Shown piece by piece: positions 45,203-53,019 of a DNA stretch of 64,000 nucleotides (position 1 is its first letter; every line of letters starts with the position of its first letter). Position numbers and translations under genes: made by a program. Origin of the DNA: Virgisporangium aliadipatigenens (GTDB lineage Bacteria > Actinomycetota > Actinomycetes > Mycobacteriales > Micromonosporaceae); the NCBI RefSeq assembly GCF_016863615.1, contig NZ_BOPF01000013.1, forward strand, positions 124,001 through 188,000, read 5' to 3'. The notes beneath the pieces are model-generated. The model was not told the origin of the DNA. It saw only the letters and a program-made list of their open reading frames with translations, and did not search any database.

Positions 45203-46522
45203 TCAATCGGACGGCTCGACGCGGATACCGTCCGGCCGCAGCGCCGATACCGCACCGGTGCGCGGGTCCCGGTCGACCCGCCAGCCCGCCTCGTGCACCA
45301 GACCGTGGTGGTACGGGCACAACAGCACCAGATTGTCCACTGTGGACGTTCCGCCGGTGGCCCAGTGCCGGGTGTGGTGCACCAGGCACTCGGCCGGCCG
45401 CCGGTCGCACCCGGGGAAGACGCAGCCCCGGTCGCGCAGCTCCAGCGCGCGGCGCACGCCCTGCGGCACCGTGCCGGTCTCCGCGCCGACGTCGAGCACC
45501 TCCCCGGCCGCGCCGAGCACCGCCGGCACCACCATCGCGTCGCACGCCAGCCGCCGCGCCGTCTCGGCCGGCACCGGCTCACCCGAGCCCAGCTCGGCGC
45601 AGCCGTGATCCGGCCCGGCGGGACCCGGATCCCACGCGGCGGAGCCGATGCCCGGCCCCGCGCCGGCCCCGTCGGCGACCACGCCTTCGCGTGTGCCACC
45701 GCCGCGGCTCCGCGGTCGACCGGCCGGACGGCCCGCCGTTTCATCGGAAAGAGCGGAACCGGAGAGGACCGCGAGGGGCACGGTCACGACGACCCGGGCG
45801 CGCTCCGGCCCGGCATGGATCTCGGCCCGCAGGGCCGTGCGGCAGACGGCGGCCAGCGCGTCGGCGCGGCGCTGGGCCGCCGACCGCTCCGACCCCGCCT
45901 CCGGCCGGTGCGCCGACAGCGCCGTGAGCAGCAGCTCCCCGTCGCCCGCGTCGAGTTGTCCGCGCAGCGTCACCGCCCCCTCGACGGTCCGGGCCGCGTC
46001 CAGCCATCTGTCTTCGCGGGAACGTCTCAGCGCGACCAACGAGCTCACCGGCGACGCCCCCGCGCGCAGCCGGCGGGCGGAGCGGCGCACCCGGCCGGGC
46101 GGCTCGCGGCGGGCCCGGTCGAGCAGCGCGCCGGCGGCGGCCCGCGCGGTCGGGCCCCCGCCGAGCAGCCACGTCGCGTCGTCGATCGCGGCGACGTGCT
46201 CCGCGGAGATCTCGCCGCGCCCGAACGCCTCCGCGGCCGCCGGGTGCTCCCGCAGCGCGCCGGCCACGGCGGCCAGCCGTCCCGCGTCCGTCCCGTCGAG
46301 GCGCAGCCGGTGCCGCAACCAGTCCCGCGTGGAACGCGCACCGTCCCGCCCCGCCGCGGCCCGCTCGTCGAACTCCGCGACCCGCCGGGCGAGCTGCGCC
46401 TGCACGCGGCACGCCAACGCCCACAGCCGGCGGATGTCCTCGCCCAGCTCGCGATCGCCGCATCCGGCCAGGTCCTCCGCATCGAGGTCGGCGACCGCCT
46501 CGGCGAGCCCGTTCGTACGCAT
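45203..46522 (-). CDS. DUF222/HNH endonuclease (13E12-type) protein
   Basis: 439 residues. The helical DUF222 domain (about 20-260) precedes a low-complexity Gly/Pro/Arg linker and a C-terminal HNH nuclease: CVFPGCDRRPAECLVHHTRH, WATGGTSTVDNLVLLCPYHH and GLVHEAGW. Relatives in mycobacteria are the 13E12 repeat proteins, some induced by DNA damage. It should nick or cut DNA; the biological role is not settled. An ATG start with a -10 TAGTTT six bases upstream suggests a leaderless transcript; a palindrome lies across the start. Confidence 0.85.
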   Translation of the reverse strand: MRTNGLAEAVADLDAEDLAGCGDRELGEDIRRLWALACRVQAQLARRVAEFDERAAAGRDGARSTRDWLRHRLRLDGTDAGRLAAVAGALREHPAAAEAFGRGEISAEHVAAIDDATWLLGGGPTARAAAGALLDRARREPPGRVRRSARRLRAGASPVSSLVALRRSREDRWLDAARTVEGAVTLRGQLDAGDGELLLTALSAHRPEAGSERSAAQRRADALAAVCRTALRAEIHAGPERARVVVTVPLAVLSGSALSDETAGRPAGRPRSRGGGTREGVVADGAGAGPGIGSAAWDPGPAGPDHGCAELGSGEPVPAETARRLACDAMVVPAVLGAAGEVLDVGAETGTVPQGVRRALELRDRGCVFPGCDRRPAECLVHHTRHWATGGTSTVDNLVLLCPYHHGLVHEAGWRVDRDPRTGAVSALRPDGIRVEPSD

Positions 46523-46534
46523 GTACGAAAACTA
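46512..46534 (-). promoter_or_regulatory. SOS-box-like palindrome over the start of the DUF222-HNH gene
   Basis: TTCGTAC-GCAT-GTACGAA (46512-46529), a perfect 7-bp inverted repeat around 4 bases, covers the start codon. A minus-strand -10 TAGTTT lies at 46534-46529. The layout resembles the actinobacterial LexA box TCGAAC-N4-GTTCGA with a symmetrical A-to-T change in each arm. Confidence 0.45.
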
Positions 46535-46605
46535 GCGTTCCCGGGAGGGCGACGCCACCCCGTCGTGTATGCCATCGACGGCCGACCGTGAAAGGGTGGG
46601 TCGCA

Positions 46606-47796
46606 ATGACCGAACCCGTTCCGTTAGAGGCGAGCATCCGCGCGATCGAACGCGCCGCCGGCGCCCTCGCGACCGCCAGCGTGGCGCGGATGGACGAGAC
46701 GCTGCCCTGGTTCCGGGAACTGCCCGCCGACCAGCGGGCGTGGGTCATGCTCGTCGCCCAGACCGGCGTGCGCGGGCTCGTCGAGTGGCTGCGCCGCCGC
46801 GACACCGGCACCGGCACGCAGGAGGTCTCCGACGAGGTCTTCGACGCGGCGCCGCGGGCGCTGGCGCGTTCGATCAACCTGCAGCAGACCGTGCAGCTGA
46901 TCCGCATCACCATCGAGGTCTCCGAGGAGCAGGTGCACCGGCTCGCCGCCAAGGGCGAGGAGGTGGCGATCCGCGAGGCGGTGCTGACGTTCAGCCGGGA
47001 GGTGGCGTTCGCGGCGGCGCGGGTGTACGCGCGGGCGGCCGAGACGCGGGGCGCGTGGGACGCCCGGCTGCAGGCCCTGCTGGTGGACGCTCTTCTGCGG
47101 GGGGACTCCTCCGACGTGCTGGCCAGCCGGGCGGCCGCGCTGGGCTGGGCCGACCCGTCGCCGGTGTCGGTGACGGTGGGGCGTTCGCCCGGGGGCGAGG
47201 CCTCGGCCATCCTGCACACGGTGTACCGGATCGCGCGGCGGCTGGGGCTGGAGATCCTCGGCGGCGTGCACGGCGACCGGCTCGTGGTGGTGCTGGGCGG
47301 CGTGACGGACCCGTTCGCGGCGACGGAGAAGCTGCTTGTGGGCTTCGGCGAGGGGCCGGTCGTGGTGGGGCCCTCGGTGCCGAGCCTCGACGAGGCGGCG
47401 GAGTCGGCCCGGGCGGCCCTCGCCGGCTACCGGGCGGCCCCCGCGTGGCCCGCCGCGCCGCGTCCGGTCGCTGCCGCGGATCTTCTGCCGGAACGCGCGC
47501 TGGCCGGCGACGGCGAGGCGCGGCGCATCCTCCGACAGGACGTGTACGGGGCGCTGGCGCGTTCCGGGGGCGAGCTGCTGGAGACGCTCGACGCGTTCTT
47601 CGCCGCCGGCGGGGTGCTGGAGGGTGCCGCCCGCGGGCTGTTCGTGCATCCGAACACCGTGCGGTACCGGCTGCGGCGGGTCGGCGAGATCACCGGGCTG
47701 ACGCCGCTGACACCACGTGACGCGTTCGCGTTACGTATCGCACTCACAATTGGCCGATTGGACCCTTCCGCCACACCGGTCATTGCATCCAGCTAA
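46606..47796 (+). CDS. fasR: PucR-family regulator, FasR-type activator of fatty acid synthesis
   Basis: 396 residues. The N-terminal region is helical, the middle is a GGDEF-like PucR domain and the C-terminal HTH includes FAAGGVLEGAARGLFVHPNTVRYRLRRVGEITGL. Its position directly before fabD-fabH-acpP-fabF identifies it as the orthologue of Streptomyces FasR and M. tuberculosis Rv2242, which activates this operon and responds to acyl-CoA in Mycobacterium. The ATG at 46606 (MTEPVPLE) has AAAGG upstream; an in-frame GTG at 46588 is less likely. A 23-bp palindrome lies between this gene and fabD. Confidence 0.9.
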   Translation: MTEPVPLEASIRAIERAAGALATASVARMDETLPWFRELPADQRAWVMLVAQTGVRGLVEWLRRRDTGTGTQEVSDEVFDAAPRALARSINLQQTVQLIRITIEVSEEQVHRLAAKGEEVAIREAVLTFSREVAFAAARVYARAAETRGAWDARLQALLVDALLRGDSSDVLASRAAALGWADPSPVSVTVGRSPGGEASAILHTVYRIARRLGLEILGGVHGDRLVVVLGGVTDPFAATEKLLVGFGEGPVVVGPSVPSLDEAAESARAALAGYRAAPAWPAAPRPVAAADLLPERALAGDGEARRILRQDVYGALARSGGELLETLDAFFAAGGVLEGAARGLFVHPNTVRYRLRRVGEITGLTPLTPRDAFALRIALTIGRLDPSATPVIASS

Positions 47797-47798
47797 AT

Positions 47799-47821
47799 TC
47801 TTTGTAGGGTTCCTACAAAGA
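47799..47821. promoter_or_regulatory. 23-bp palindrome upstream of fabD, likely FasR site
   Basis: TCTTTGTAGG-GTT-CCTACAAAGA, a perfect 10-bp inverted repeat around GTT, two bases after the fasR stop and 64 bases before fabD. The AT-rich arms stand out in this region. Placement fits an activator site or, less likely, a terminator for fasR (no T-tract). Confidence 0.6.
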
Positions 47822-47885
47822 TCACGATGCGGTTTGGTGCCCGGCGCTACCCGACCGAACGGGTGACATCGGTCAGGCTGAGATC

Positions 47886-49046
47886 GTGCTAGCCGTTCTC
47901 GCCCCCGGCCAGGGAGCCCAGAAGCCCGGATTCCTCACCCCGTGGCTCGCGCTGCCCGGCGCGGAGGCCCGCTTGCGCTGGTGGTCCGCGCTCGCCAGCG
48001 TCGACCTCGTGCACCTGGGCACCGAGGCCGACGCCGAGGAGATCCGCGACACCGCCCGCACCCAGCCACTGCTCACCGCGGCCGCCCTGCTCGCCGCCGA
48101 ACACCTGCCGATGTACGACGTCACCGTCGCCGCCGGGCACAGCGTCGGCGAGTTGGCCGCCGCGGCGTTCGCGGGCGTGCTGAGCCCCGACACCGCCGTG
48201 ACCCTCGCCGGGGTGCGCGGCCGCGAGATGGCCGCCGCCTGCGCGCTCGAGCCGACCGGCATGTCGGCGATCCTCGGTGGCGACGAGACCGAGGTGCTGG
48301 CCGCGATCGAGGCGTTCGGGCTGCACGCGGCCAACCGCAACGGCGCCGGCCAGATCGTCGCCGCCGGTGCGCTGGACGCGCTGGAGAAGCTCAAGGCCGA
48401 GCCGCCGACCCGCGCGAAGATCATTCCGCTGAGCGTGGCCGGGGCGTTCCACACGCCGTTCATGGCGCCGGCGGAGCAGGCCCTCGGCACCGTCGCCGGC
48501 GGCATCACCGTCGCCGCGCCGCACAAGATCCTGCTCTCCAACCGGGACGGCAACGCCGTCGACCACGGGCCGACCGTGCTCCGGCGGCTGGTGCGCCAGG
48601 TCACCGCGCCCGTGCGCTGGGACCTCGTGATGGCCACCCTCGCCGACCTGGGCGTCACCGCCGTCATCGAACTCCCGCCCGCCGGCACCCTCGCCGGACT
48701 CGTCAAGCGGGGCGTCAAGGGCATCGAGATCATCACGGTGAACACGCCCGACGATCTCGACAAGGCCCGCGACGTCATCGCCCGGCACGGGGCACAGCCG
48801 ACCCACGAGCCGCACCCGGAGTTCCGGGTCGTGGTCTCCGGGGCGGCCGGCACCTTCGAGCCCGCCGAGGGCCTCGACGAGGGCCACGAACTGCGCGACG
48901 GCCAGGTCATCGGCGCCGTCGTGTCCCGCCAGGGACCGGTCGAGGTCACCGCGCACGGCGCGGGCACCCTCGCCGAGTGGCTGGCCAGCAAGGACGACCC
49001 CGTGGCCCCCGGCCAGCCGCTCGCACGCATCGGAGGCGCGCTCTAA
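47886..49046 (+). CDS. fabD: Malonyl-CoA:ACP transacylase with C-terminal biotinyl-like domain
   Basis: 386 residues, about 70 longer than typical FabD. It loads malonyl onto ACP. APGQGAQKPGF, the Ser86 nucleophile in AAGHSVGELAA and His189 in GAFHTPFMAPA are present. Residues 311-386 read like a biotinyl/lipoyl domain (VSGAAGTFEP, LRDGQVIGAV, VEVTAHGAGTLAEWL, DPVAPGQPLARIG), but at the place of the biotin-accepting Ala-Met-Lys stands Ser-Arg-Gln, so it cannot be biotinylated. The GTG start has a modest AGGCTGAG upstream. First gene of the fab operon. Confidence 0.93.
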   Translation: MLAVLAPGQGAQKPGFLTPWLALPGAEARLRWWSALASVDLVHLGTEADAEEIRDTARTQPLLTAAALLAAEHLPMYDVTVAAGHSVGELAAAAFAGVLSPDTAVTLAGVRGREMAAACALEPTGMSAILGGDETEVLAAIEAFGLHAANRNGAGQIVAAGALDALEKLKAEPPTRAKIIPLSVAGAFHTPFMAPAEQALGTVAGGITVAAPHKILLSNRDGNAVDHGPTVLRRLVRQVTAPVRWDLVMATLADLGVTAVIELPPAGTLAGLVKRGVKGIEIITVNTPDDLDKARDVIARHGAQPTHEPHPEFRVVVSGAAGTFEPAEGLDEGHELRDGQVIGAVVSRQGPVEVTAHGAGTLAEWLASKDDPVAPGQPLARIGGAL

Positions 49047-49982
49047 ATGGGTTCTCGTATCGCGGCACTCGGCCACTACCAGCCGGCGCGCATCGTCACC
49101 AACCACGACCTCGCCGGCATGGTCGAGACCAACGACGAGTGGATCCGGGACCGGGTCGGCATCGTCAGCCGCCGCATCTCCGAGGGCGAGGGCGTGGCCG
49201 ACATGGCGACGTACGCCGCGGAGAAGGCGCTCGCCGCCTCCGGCCTGAACGCCGCCGACATCGACCTGGTGATCGTGGCGACGTGCAGCGCCGAGGACCG
49301 CTGCCCCAACATGGCCACCCGCGTGGCGCGCCGCCTCGGGGTACCCACCCCGGCCGCGTACGACCTCAACACGGCCTGCTCCGGGTTCTCCTACGCGCTG
49401 GCCAACGCGGATCACGCGATCAGCGCGGGCGCGGCCCGCAACGCCATCGTCATCGGCGCGGAGAAGCTGTCGGACGTCATCGACTGGCAGGACCGCACGG
49501 TCTCGATCATCTTCGCGGACGGCGCCGGCGCGGCCGTCGTGACGCACTCCGACGAGGCGGCGATCGGCCCCGTCGTGTGGGGCTCCGCCCCTGAGAAGGG
49601 CGAGATGATCCGCATCGAGGGCTGGCAGCCGTCGGTCAAGCAGGAGGGGCAGGCGGTCTTCCGCTGGGCCACCACCGCCGTCGCGCAGCACGCCCGGCTG
49701 GCCTGCGAGAAGGCCGGCGTCGCCCCGGAGGAACTCGCCGCGTTCGTGCCGCACCAGGCCAACACGCGCATCGTCGACGCCATCGCGAAACGCCTCGGCC
49801 TGTCCGAGAACGCCGTCGTCGCGAAGGATCTCGTCGAGTCCGGCAACACCTCGGCGGCCAGCGTGCCGCTCGCCCTGTCCAAGCTGGTCGAACGGCATGA
49901 GGTGCCCTCGGGCGCACCCGTCCTGCTGTTCGGCTTCGGCGGTGGACTCACATATGCCGGGCAGGTAGTCCGCTGCCCGTGA
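49047..49982 (+). CDS. fabH: 3-oxoacyl-ACP synthase III
   Basis: 311 residues initiating fatty acid synthesis by condensing an acyl-CoA primer with malonyl-ACP. The catalytic triad is visible: Cys111 in NTACSGFSYAL, His236 in FVPHQANTRI and Asn267 in ESGNTSAAS. The primer type (acetyl or branched) cannot be read. It begins on the base after the fabD stop. M. tuberculosis keeps its FabH elsewhere; here and in Streptomyces it is in the operon. Confidence 0.96.
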   Translation: MGSRIAALGHYQPARIVTNHDLAGMVETNDEWIRDRVGIVSRRISEGEGVADMATYAAEKALAASGLNAADIDLVIVATCSAEDRCPNMATRVARRLGVPTPAAYDLNTACSGFSYALANADHAISAGAARNAIVIGAEKLSDVIDWQDRTVSIIFADGAGAAVVTHSDEAAIGPVVWGSAPEKGEMIRIEGWQPSVKQEGQAVFRWATTAVAQHARLACEKAGVAPEELAAFVPHQANTRIVDAIAKRLGLSENAVVAKDLVESGNTSAASVPLALSKLVERHEVPSGAPVLLFGFGGGLTYAGQVVRCP

Positions 49983-50016
49983 ACGACCCGTCCATTTCGT
50001 CGAAGGAGAGCACCAC

Positions 50017-50262
50017 ATGAAGGACCGTTCCGAAATCGTCACCGGTCTCGCCGAGATCCTGGAGGAGGTCGCCGGCGTGAACCCGGACGACGTCGCCGAG
50101 GAGAAGTCGTTCACTGAGGACCTCGACGTCGACTCGCTGTCGATGGTGGAGGTCGTGGTGGCCGCCGAGGAGAAGTTCGACGTCAAGATCCCGGACGACG
50201 AGGTGCAGAACCTCAAGACCGTGGGCGACGCCGTGTCGTACATCCAGAAAAATGCGGCATGA
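50017..50262 (+). CDS. acpP: Acyl carrier protein
   Basis: 81 residues, acidic four-helix carrier. The phosphopantetheine serine is Ser40 in DLDVDSLSMVEVV. ITGLAEILEEVAG-like helix 1 and KIPDDEVQNLKTVGDAV helix 2-4 sequence are typical. AAGGAG lies nine bases before the ATG. Its stop overlaps the fabF start (ATGA), securing coupled expression. Confidence 0.97.
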   Translation: MKDRSEIVTGLAEILEEVAGVNPDDVAEEKSFTEDLDVDSLSMVEVVVAAEEKFDVKIPDDEVQNLKTVGDAVSYIQKNAA

Positions 50263-51479
50263 GCGGAGTTGACGTAGTCGTCACCGGGCTCGGCGCGACG
50301 ACCCCCCTCGGTGGGGACGTCGCGTCGACCTGGGAGGCGCTTGTCGCAGGCAAGTCCGGCGTCGGCGTGCTGGAGCAGGAATGGGCGGCGCCCCTTCCGG
50401 TCCGCATCGCCGCACAGCTGGCCGACGACCCGACCAACCACATCGAGCGGGTGAAGACCCGCCGGCTCGACCGTTCGGAGCAGATGGCGATCATCGCCGC
50501 CTGGGCCGCGTGGCGGGACGCGGGCGAGCCGGACGTCGAGAAGGAACGGCTGGCCGTCGTGGTCGGCAGCGGAATAGGAGGGGCGACCACGCTCCTCGCG
50601 CAGGACGACATCATGGAGGCCAGCGGCCCTCGCCGGGTGTCTCCGCACACCATCCCGATGCTGATGCCCAACGGCCCCGCCGCCTGGGTCGGGCTCGAAC
50701 TGGGCGCCCAGGCCGGGGTGCACGCGCCGACCAGCGCGTGCGCGACCGGAGCCGAGGCGATCGCCTGGGCGCTGGACATCATCCGTTCCGGCCGCGCCGA
50801 CGTGGTGGTGGCCGGCGGTACCGAGGCCGTCATCCACCCGCTGCCGATCGCCGGGTTCTCCTCGATGCGGGCCATGTCGACCCGCAACGACGAACCGGAG
50901 AAGGCGTCCCGCCCGTGGGACAAGGCGCGCGACGGTTTCGTGCTCGGCGAGGGCGCCGGGATCATCGTGCTCGAACGCGCCGACAGCGCGAAGGCGCGCG
51001 GCGCGAAGATCTATGCCCGCCTGGCCGGCGCCGGGATGACCTCCGACGGGTTCGACATCGTGCAGCCGCACCCCGACGGCGTCGGGGCCGTGCGCGCGAT
51101 CAAGGCGGCGCTGCGCGACTCGGGCTTCGCCAGTTCGGACATCGGTCACGTCAACGCGCACGCCACGTCGACCCCGGTCGGCGACATGGCCGAGATCAAG
51201 GCGCTGCACCACGCGATCGGTGAGCAGGCCGTGCTCACCTCGACCAAGTCGATGACCGGGCACCTGCTCGGCGCGGCCGGCGCGGTGGAGTCGATCGCCA
51301 CGATCCTCGCCCTGCACCACGGCGTGATCCCGCCGACCATCAACCTCGACGACCCGGACGACGCCCTCGATCTCGACGTCGCGGCGCACAAGGCGCGGCA
51401 CGTGGAGCTCCAGGCGGCGCTCAACAACTCGTTCGGATTCGGGGGCCACAACGCGGCCCTCATCTTCGCCCGGGCGTGA
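50259..51479 (+). CDS. fabF: 3-oxoacyl-ACP synthase II
   Basis: 406 residues elongating acyl-ACP chains. The catalytic Cys161 lies in PTSACATGAEAI, His301 in VNAHATSTPVGD and His335 in KSMTGHLLGAAG. Only one KAS II gene is present where mycobacteria have kasA and kasB. The ATG overlaps the acpP stop. The stop codon is the first codon of the 51.5-kb cassette. Confidence 0.96.
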   Translation: MSGVDVVVTGLGATTPLGGDVASTWEALVAGKSGVGVLEQEWAAPLPVRIAAQLADDPTNHIERVKTRRLDRSEQMAIIAAWAAWRDAGEPDVEKERLAVVVGSGIGGATTLLAQDDIMEASGPRRVSPHTIPMLMPNGPAAWVGLELGAQAGVHAPTSACATGAEAIAWALDIIRSGRADVVVAGGTEAVIHPLPIAGFSSMRAMSTRNDEPEKASRPWDKARDGFVLGEGAGIIVLERADSAKARGAKIYARLAGAGMTSDGFDIVQPHPDGVGAVRAIKAALRDSGFASSDIGHVNAHATSTPVGDMAEIKALHHAIGEQAVLTSTKSMTGHLLGAAGAVESIATILALHHGVIPPTINLDDPDDALDLDVAAHKARHVELQAALNNSFGFGGHNAALIFARA

Positions 51480-51562
51480 GCGGACGCATGCGGGAGCGAA
51501 CCATGAAACACAGTGCGCCCGCGTCTCGCGGCGCCGGGGCGCAAAGCGAGCCGGCGCCGTGA
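51476..51562 (+). CDS. 28-residue cassette mini-ORF between fabF and accD
   Basis: The GTG overlaps the fabF stop (GTGA) and the TGA overlaps the accD GTG (GTGA). The peptide starts MSGRMRERTMKH and ends GAGAQSEPAP, the same length as the 8.2-kb copy. Basic N-half, no membrane segment. It may only pass ribosomes on. Confidence 0.5.
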   Translation: MSGRMRERTMKHSAPASRGAGAQSEPAP

Positions 51563-51565
51563 GCG
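51476..51565 (+). mobile_element. Miniature intergenic cassette, copy B
   Basis: Same length and layout as 8173-8262 and about 78% identical without gaps. It begins and ends with GTGAGCG, where the other copy has ATGAGCG at both ends. It lies exactly between the fabF stop and the accD start. Confidence 0.6.
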
Positions 51566-53013
51566 TGCCCGACCCGATCGTTCGTTCGGAGGCAGTGATG
51601 ACCCTGACCACTCCCGCCGGTGCCCAGACCGAGGCGCCCGACTTCCGCGATCCGCAGGTCCGGCTGCGGAACCTCTTCGACGCCGGAACCCTGCGCCTGC
51701 TCGCCGCGGCGGACACCTCGGGCGTGCTGGCCGGCCGCGGCGAGATCGACGGCACGCCGGTCATCGCCTACTGCACGGACGCCACCAAGATGGGCGGCGC
51801 CATGGGCGTGGAGGGGTGCCGGCACATCGTCGACGCCATCGACGCCGCCGTGCGGGAGCGGGTGCCGGTCGTCGGGCTGTGGCACTGCGGCGGCGCCCGG
51901 CTCAACGAGGGCGTCACGGCGCTGGACGCGGTGGGTCAGGTCTTCGCGGCCATGGTCCGGGCGTCGGGTCGGGTACCGCAGATCTCGGTGGTGCTCGGTC
52001 CGGCGGCCGGTGGTGCGGCCTACGGACCGGCGCTCACCGACATCGTGATCATGAGCGACCAGGGCCGGATCTTCGTCACCGGACCCGAGGTCGTCCGCAG
52101 CGTCACCGGCGAGCAGGTCGACATGGAACGCCTCGGCGGCCCCGAGCCGCACGGCCGGCGTTCCGGCGTCGTGCACGTCACCACCAAGGACGAGGCGGGC
52201 GCGCTCGAGAAGGCCCGTCAGGTCGCCGCCCTGCTCGGCCGCCAGGGGCGCATCTCCCCGGCCGACGCCGCGCAGACCACCGACCTCGGTGCCCTGCTGC
52301 CGGAGCAGACCAACCGCGCCTACGACGTCAAGCCGCTCATCAAGGGCCTGCTCGACGAGCCGGGTGTGGAGCTGCACGCCAAGTGGGCCCCGAACGTCGT
52401 CACGACCCTCGGCCGCTTCGCCGGGCGCACGGTCGGCGTGATCGCCAACAACCCGATGCGCCTCGGCGGCTGCCTCGACGCCTCCAGCGCCGAGAAGGCC
52501 GCGCGGTTCGTGCGGATGTGCGACTCGCTCGGCGTTCCGCTGATCGTGCTCGTGGACGTGCCCGGCTACCTGCCCGGCCTCGGCCAGGAGTGGGACGGCG
52601 TGGTGCGCCGCGGCGCGAAGCTGCTGCACGCGTTCGCGGAGGCGGTCGTGCCGCGGGTGACGCTGGTGACGCGCAAGGCGTTCGGTGGCGCGTACATCGC
52701 GATGAACTCCCGCTCGCTCGGCGCCACGGCCGTGTTCGCCTGGCCGAACGTGGAGATCGCCGTGATGGGTGCTCCCGCGGCGGTGAACATCCTGCACCGC
52801 AAGACGCTCGCCGCGACCCCGGCCGCCGAGCGGGACGCCAAGCGCGCGGAACTGATCGAGGAGCAGATCCGCGTCGCCGGTGGCGTCAACCGGGCGCTGG
52901 AGATCGGCGTGGTCGACGAGGTCGTCGAGCCGTCCGACACCCGGCGGCGGATCGCCGAGGCGCTGGCGGGCGCACCGGCCGCGCGCGGCGCGCACGGCAA
53001 CATCCCGCTCTAA
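51559..53013 (+). CDS. accD6: Acyl-CoA carboxylase beta subunit, AccD6-type
   Basis: 484 residues from GTG 51559, or 471 from ATG 51598, which has GGAGG upstream; the cassette structure favours the first as an evolved start, the ribosome site the second. It is the carboxyltransferase that moves CO2 from biotin to acetyl-CoA, giving malonyl-CoA for the fab enzymes. It has VLGPAAGGAAYGPALTD and VDVPGYLPGLGQEWDGVVRRGAKLLHAF, the acyl-CoA and biotin binding regions. The position after the ketosynthase matches accD6 (Rv2247). The biotin-carrying alpha subunit is not in the window. Confidence 0.92.
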   Translation: MSVPDPIVRSEAVMTLTTPAGAQTEAPDFRDPQVRLRNLFDAGTLRLLAAADTSGVLAGRGEIDGTPVIAYCTDATKMGGAMGVEGCRHIVDAIDAAVRERVPVVGLWHCGGARLNEGVTALDAVGQVFAAMVRASGRVPQISVVLGPAAGGAAYGPALTDIVIMSDQGRIFVTGPEVVRSVTGEQVDMERLGGPEPHGRRSGVVHVTTKDEAGALEKARQVAALLGRQGRISPADAAQTTDLGALLPEQTNRAYDVKPLIKGLLDEPGVELHAKWAPNVVTTLGRFAGRTVGVIANNPMRLGGCLDASSAEKAARFVRMCDSLGVPLIVLVDVPGYLPGLGQEWDGVVRRGAKLLHAFAEAVVPRVTLVTRKAFGGAYIAMNSRSLGATAVFAWPNVEIAVMGAPAAVNILHRKTLAATPAAERDAKRAELIEEQIRVAGGVNRALEIGVVDEVVEPSDTRRRIAEALAGAPAARGAHGNIPL

Positions 53014-53019
53014 CCAGTA

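Noticed and set aside
47889-51764. 1291-codon open frame on the minus strand
   Set aside because: It lies antisense to fabD-fabH-acpP-fabF, whose proteins are clearly real. Long antisense frames are expected at this GC content and the translation has no family sequence.
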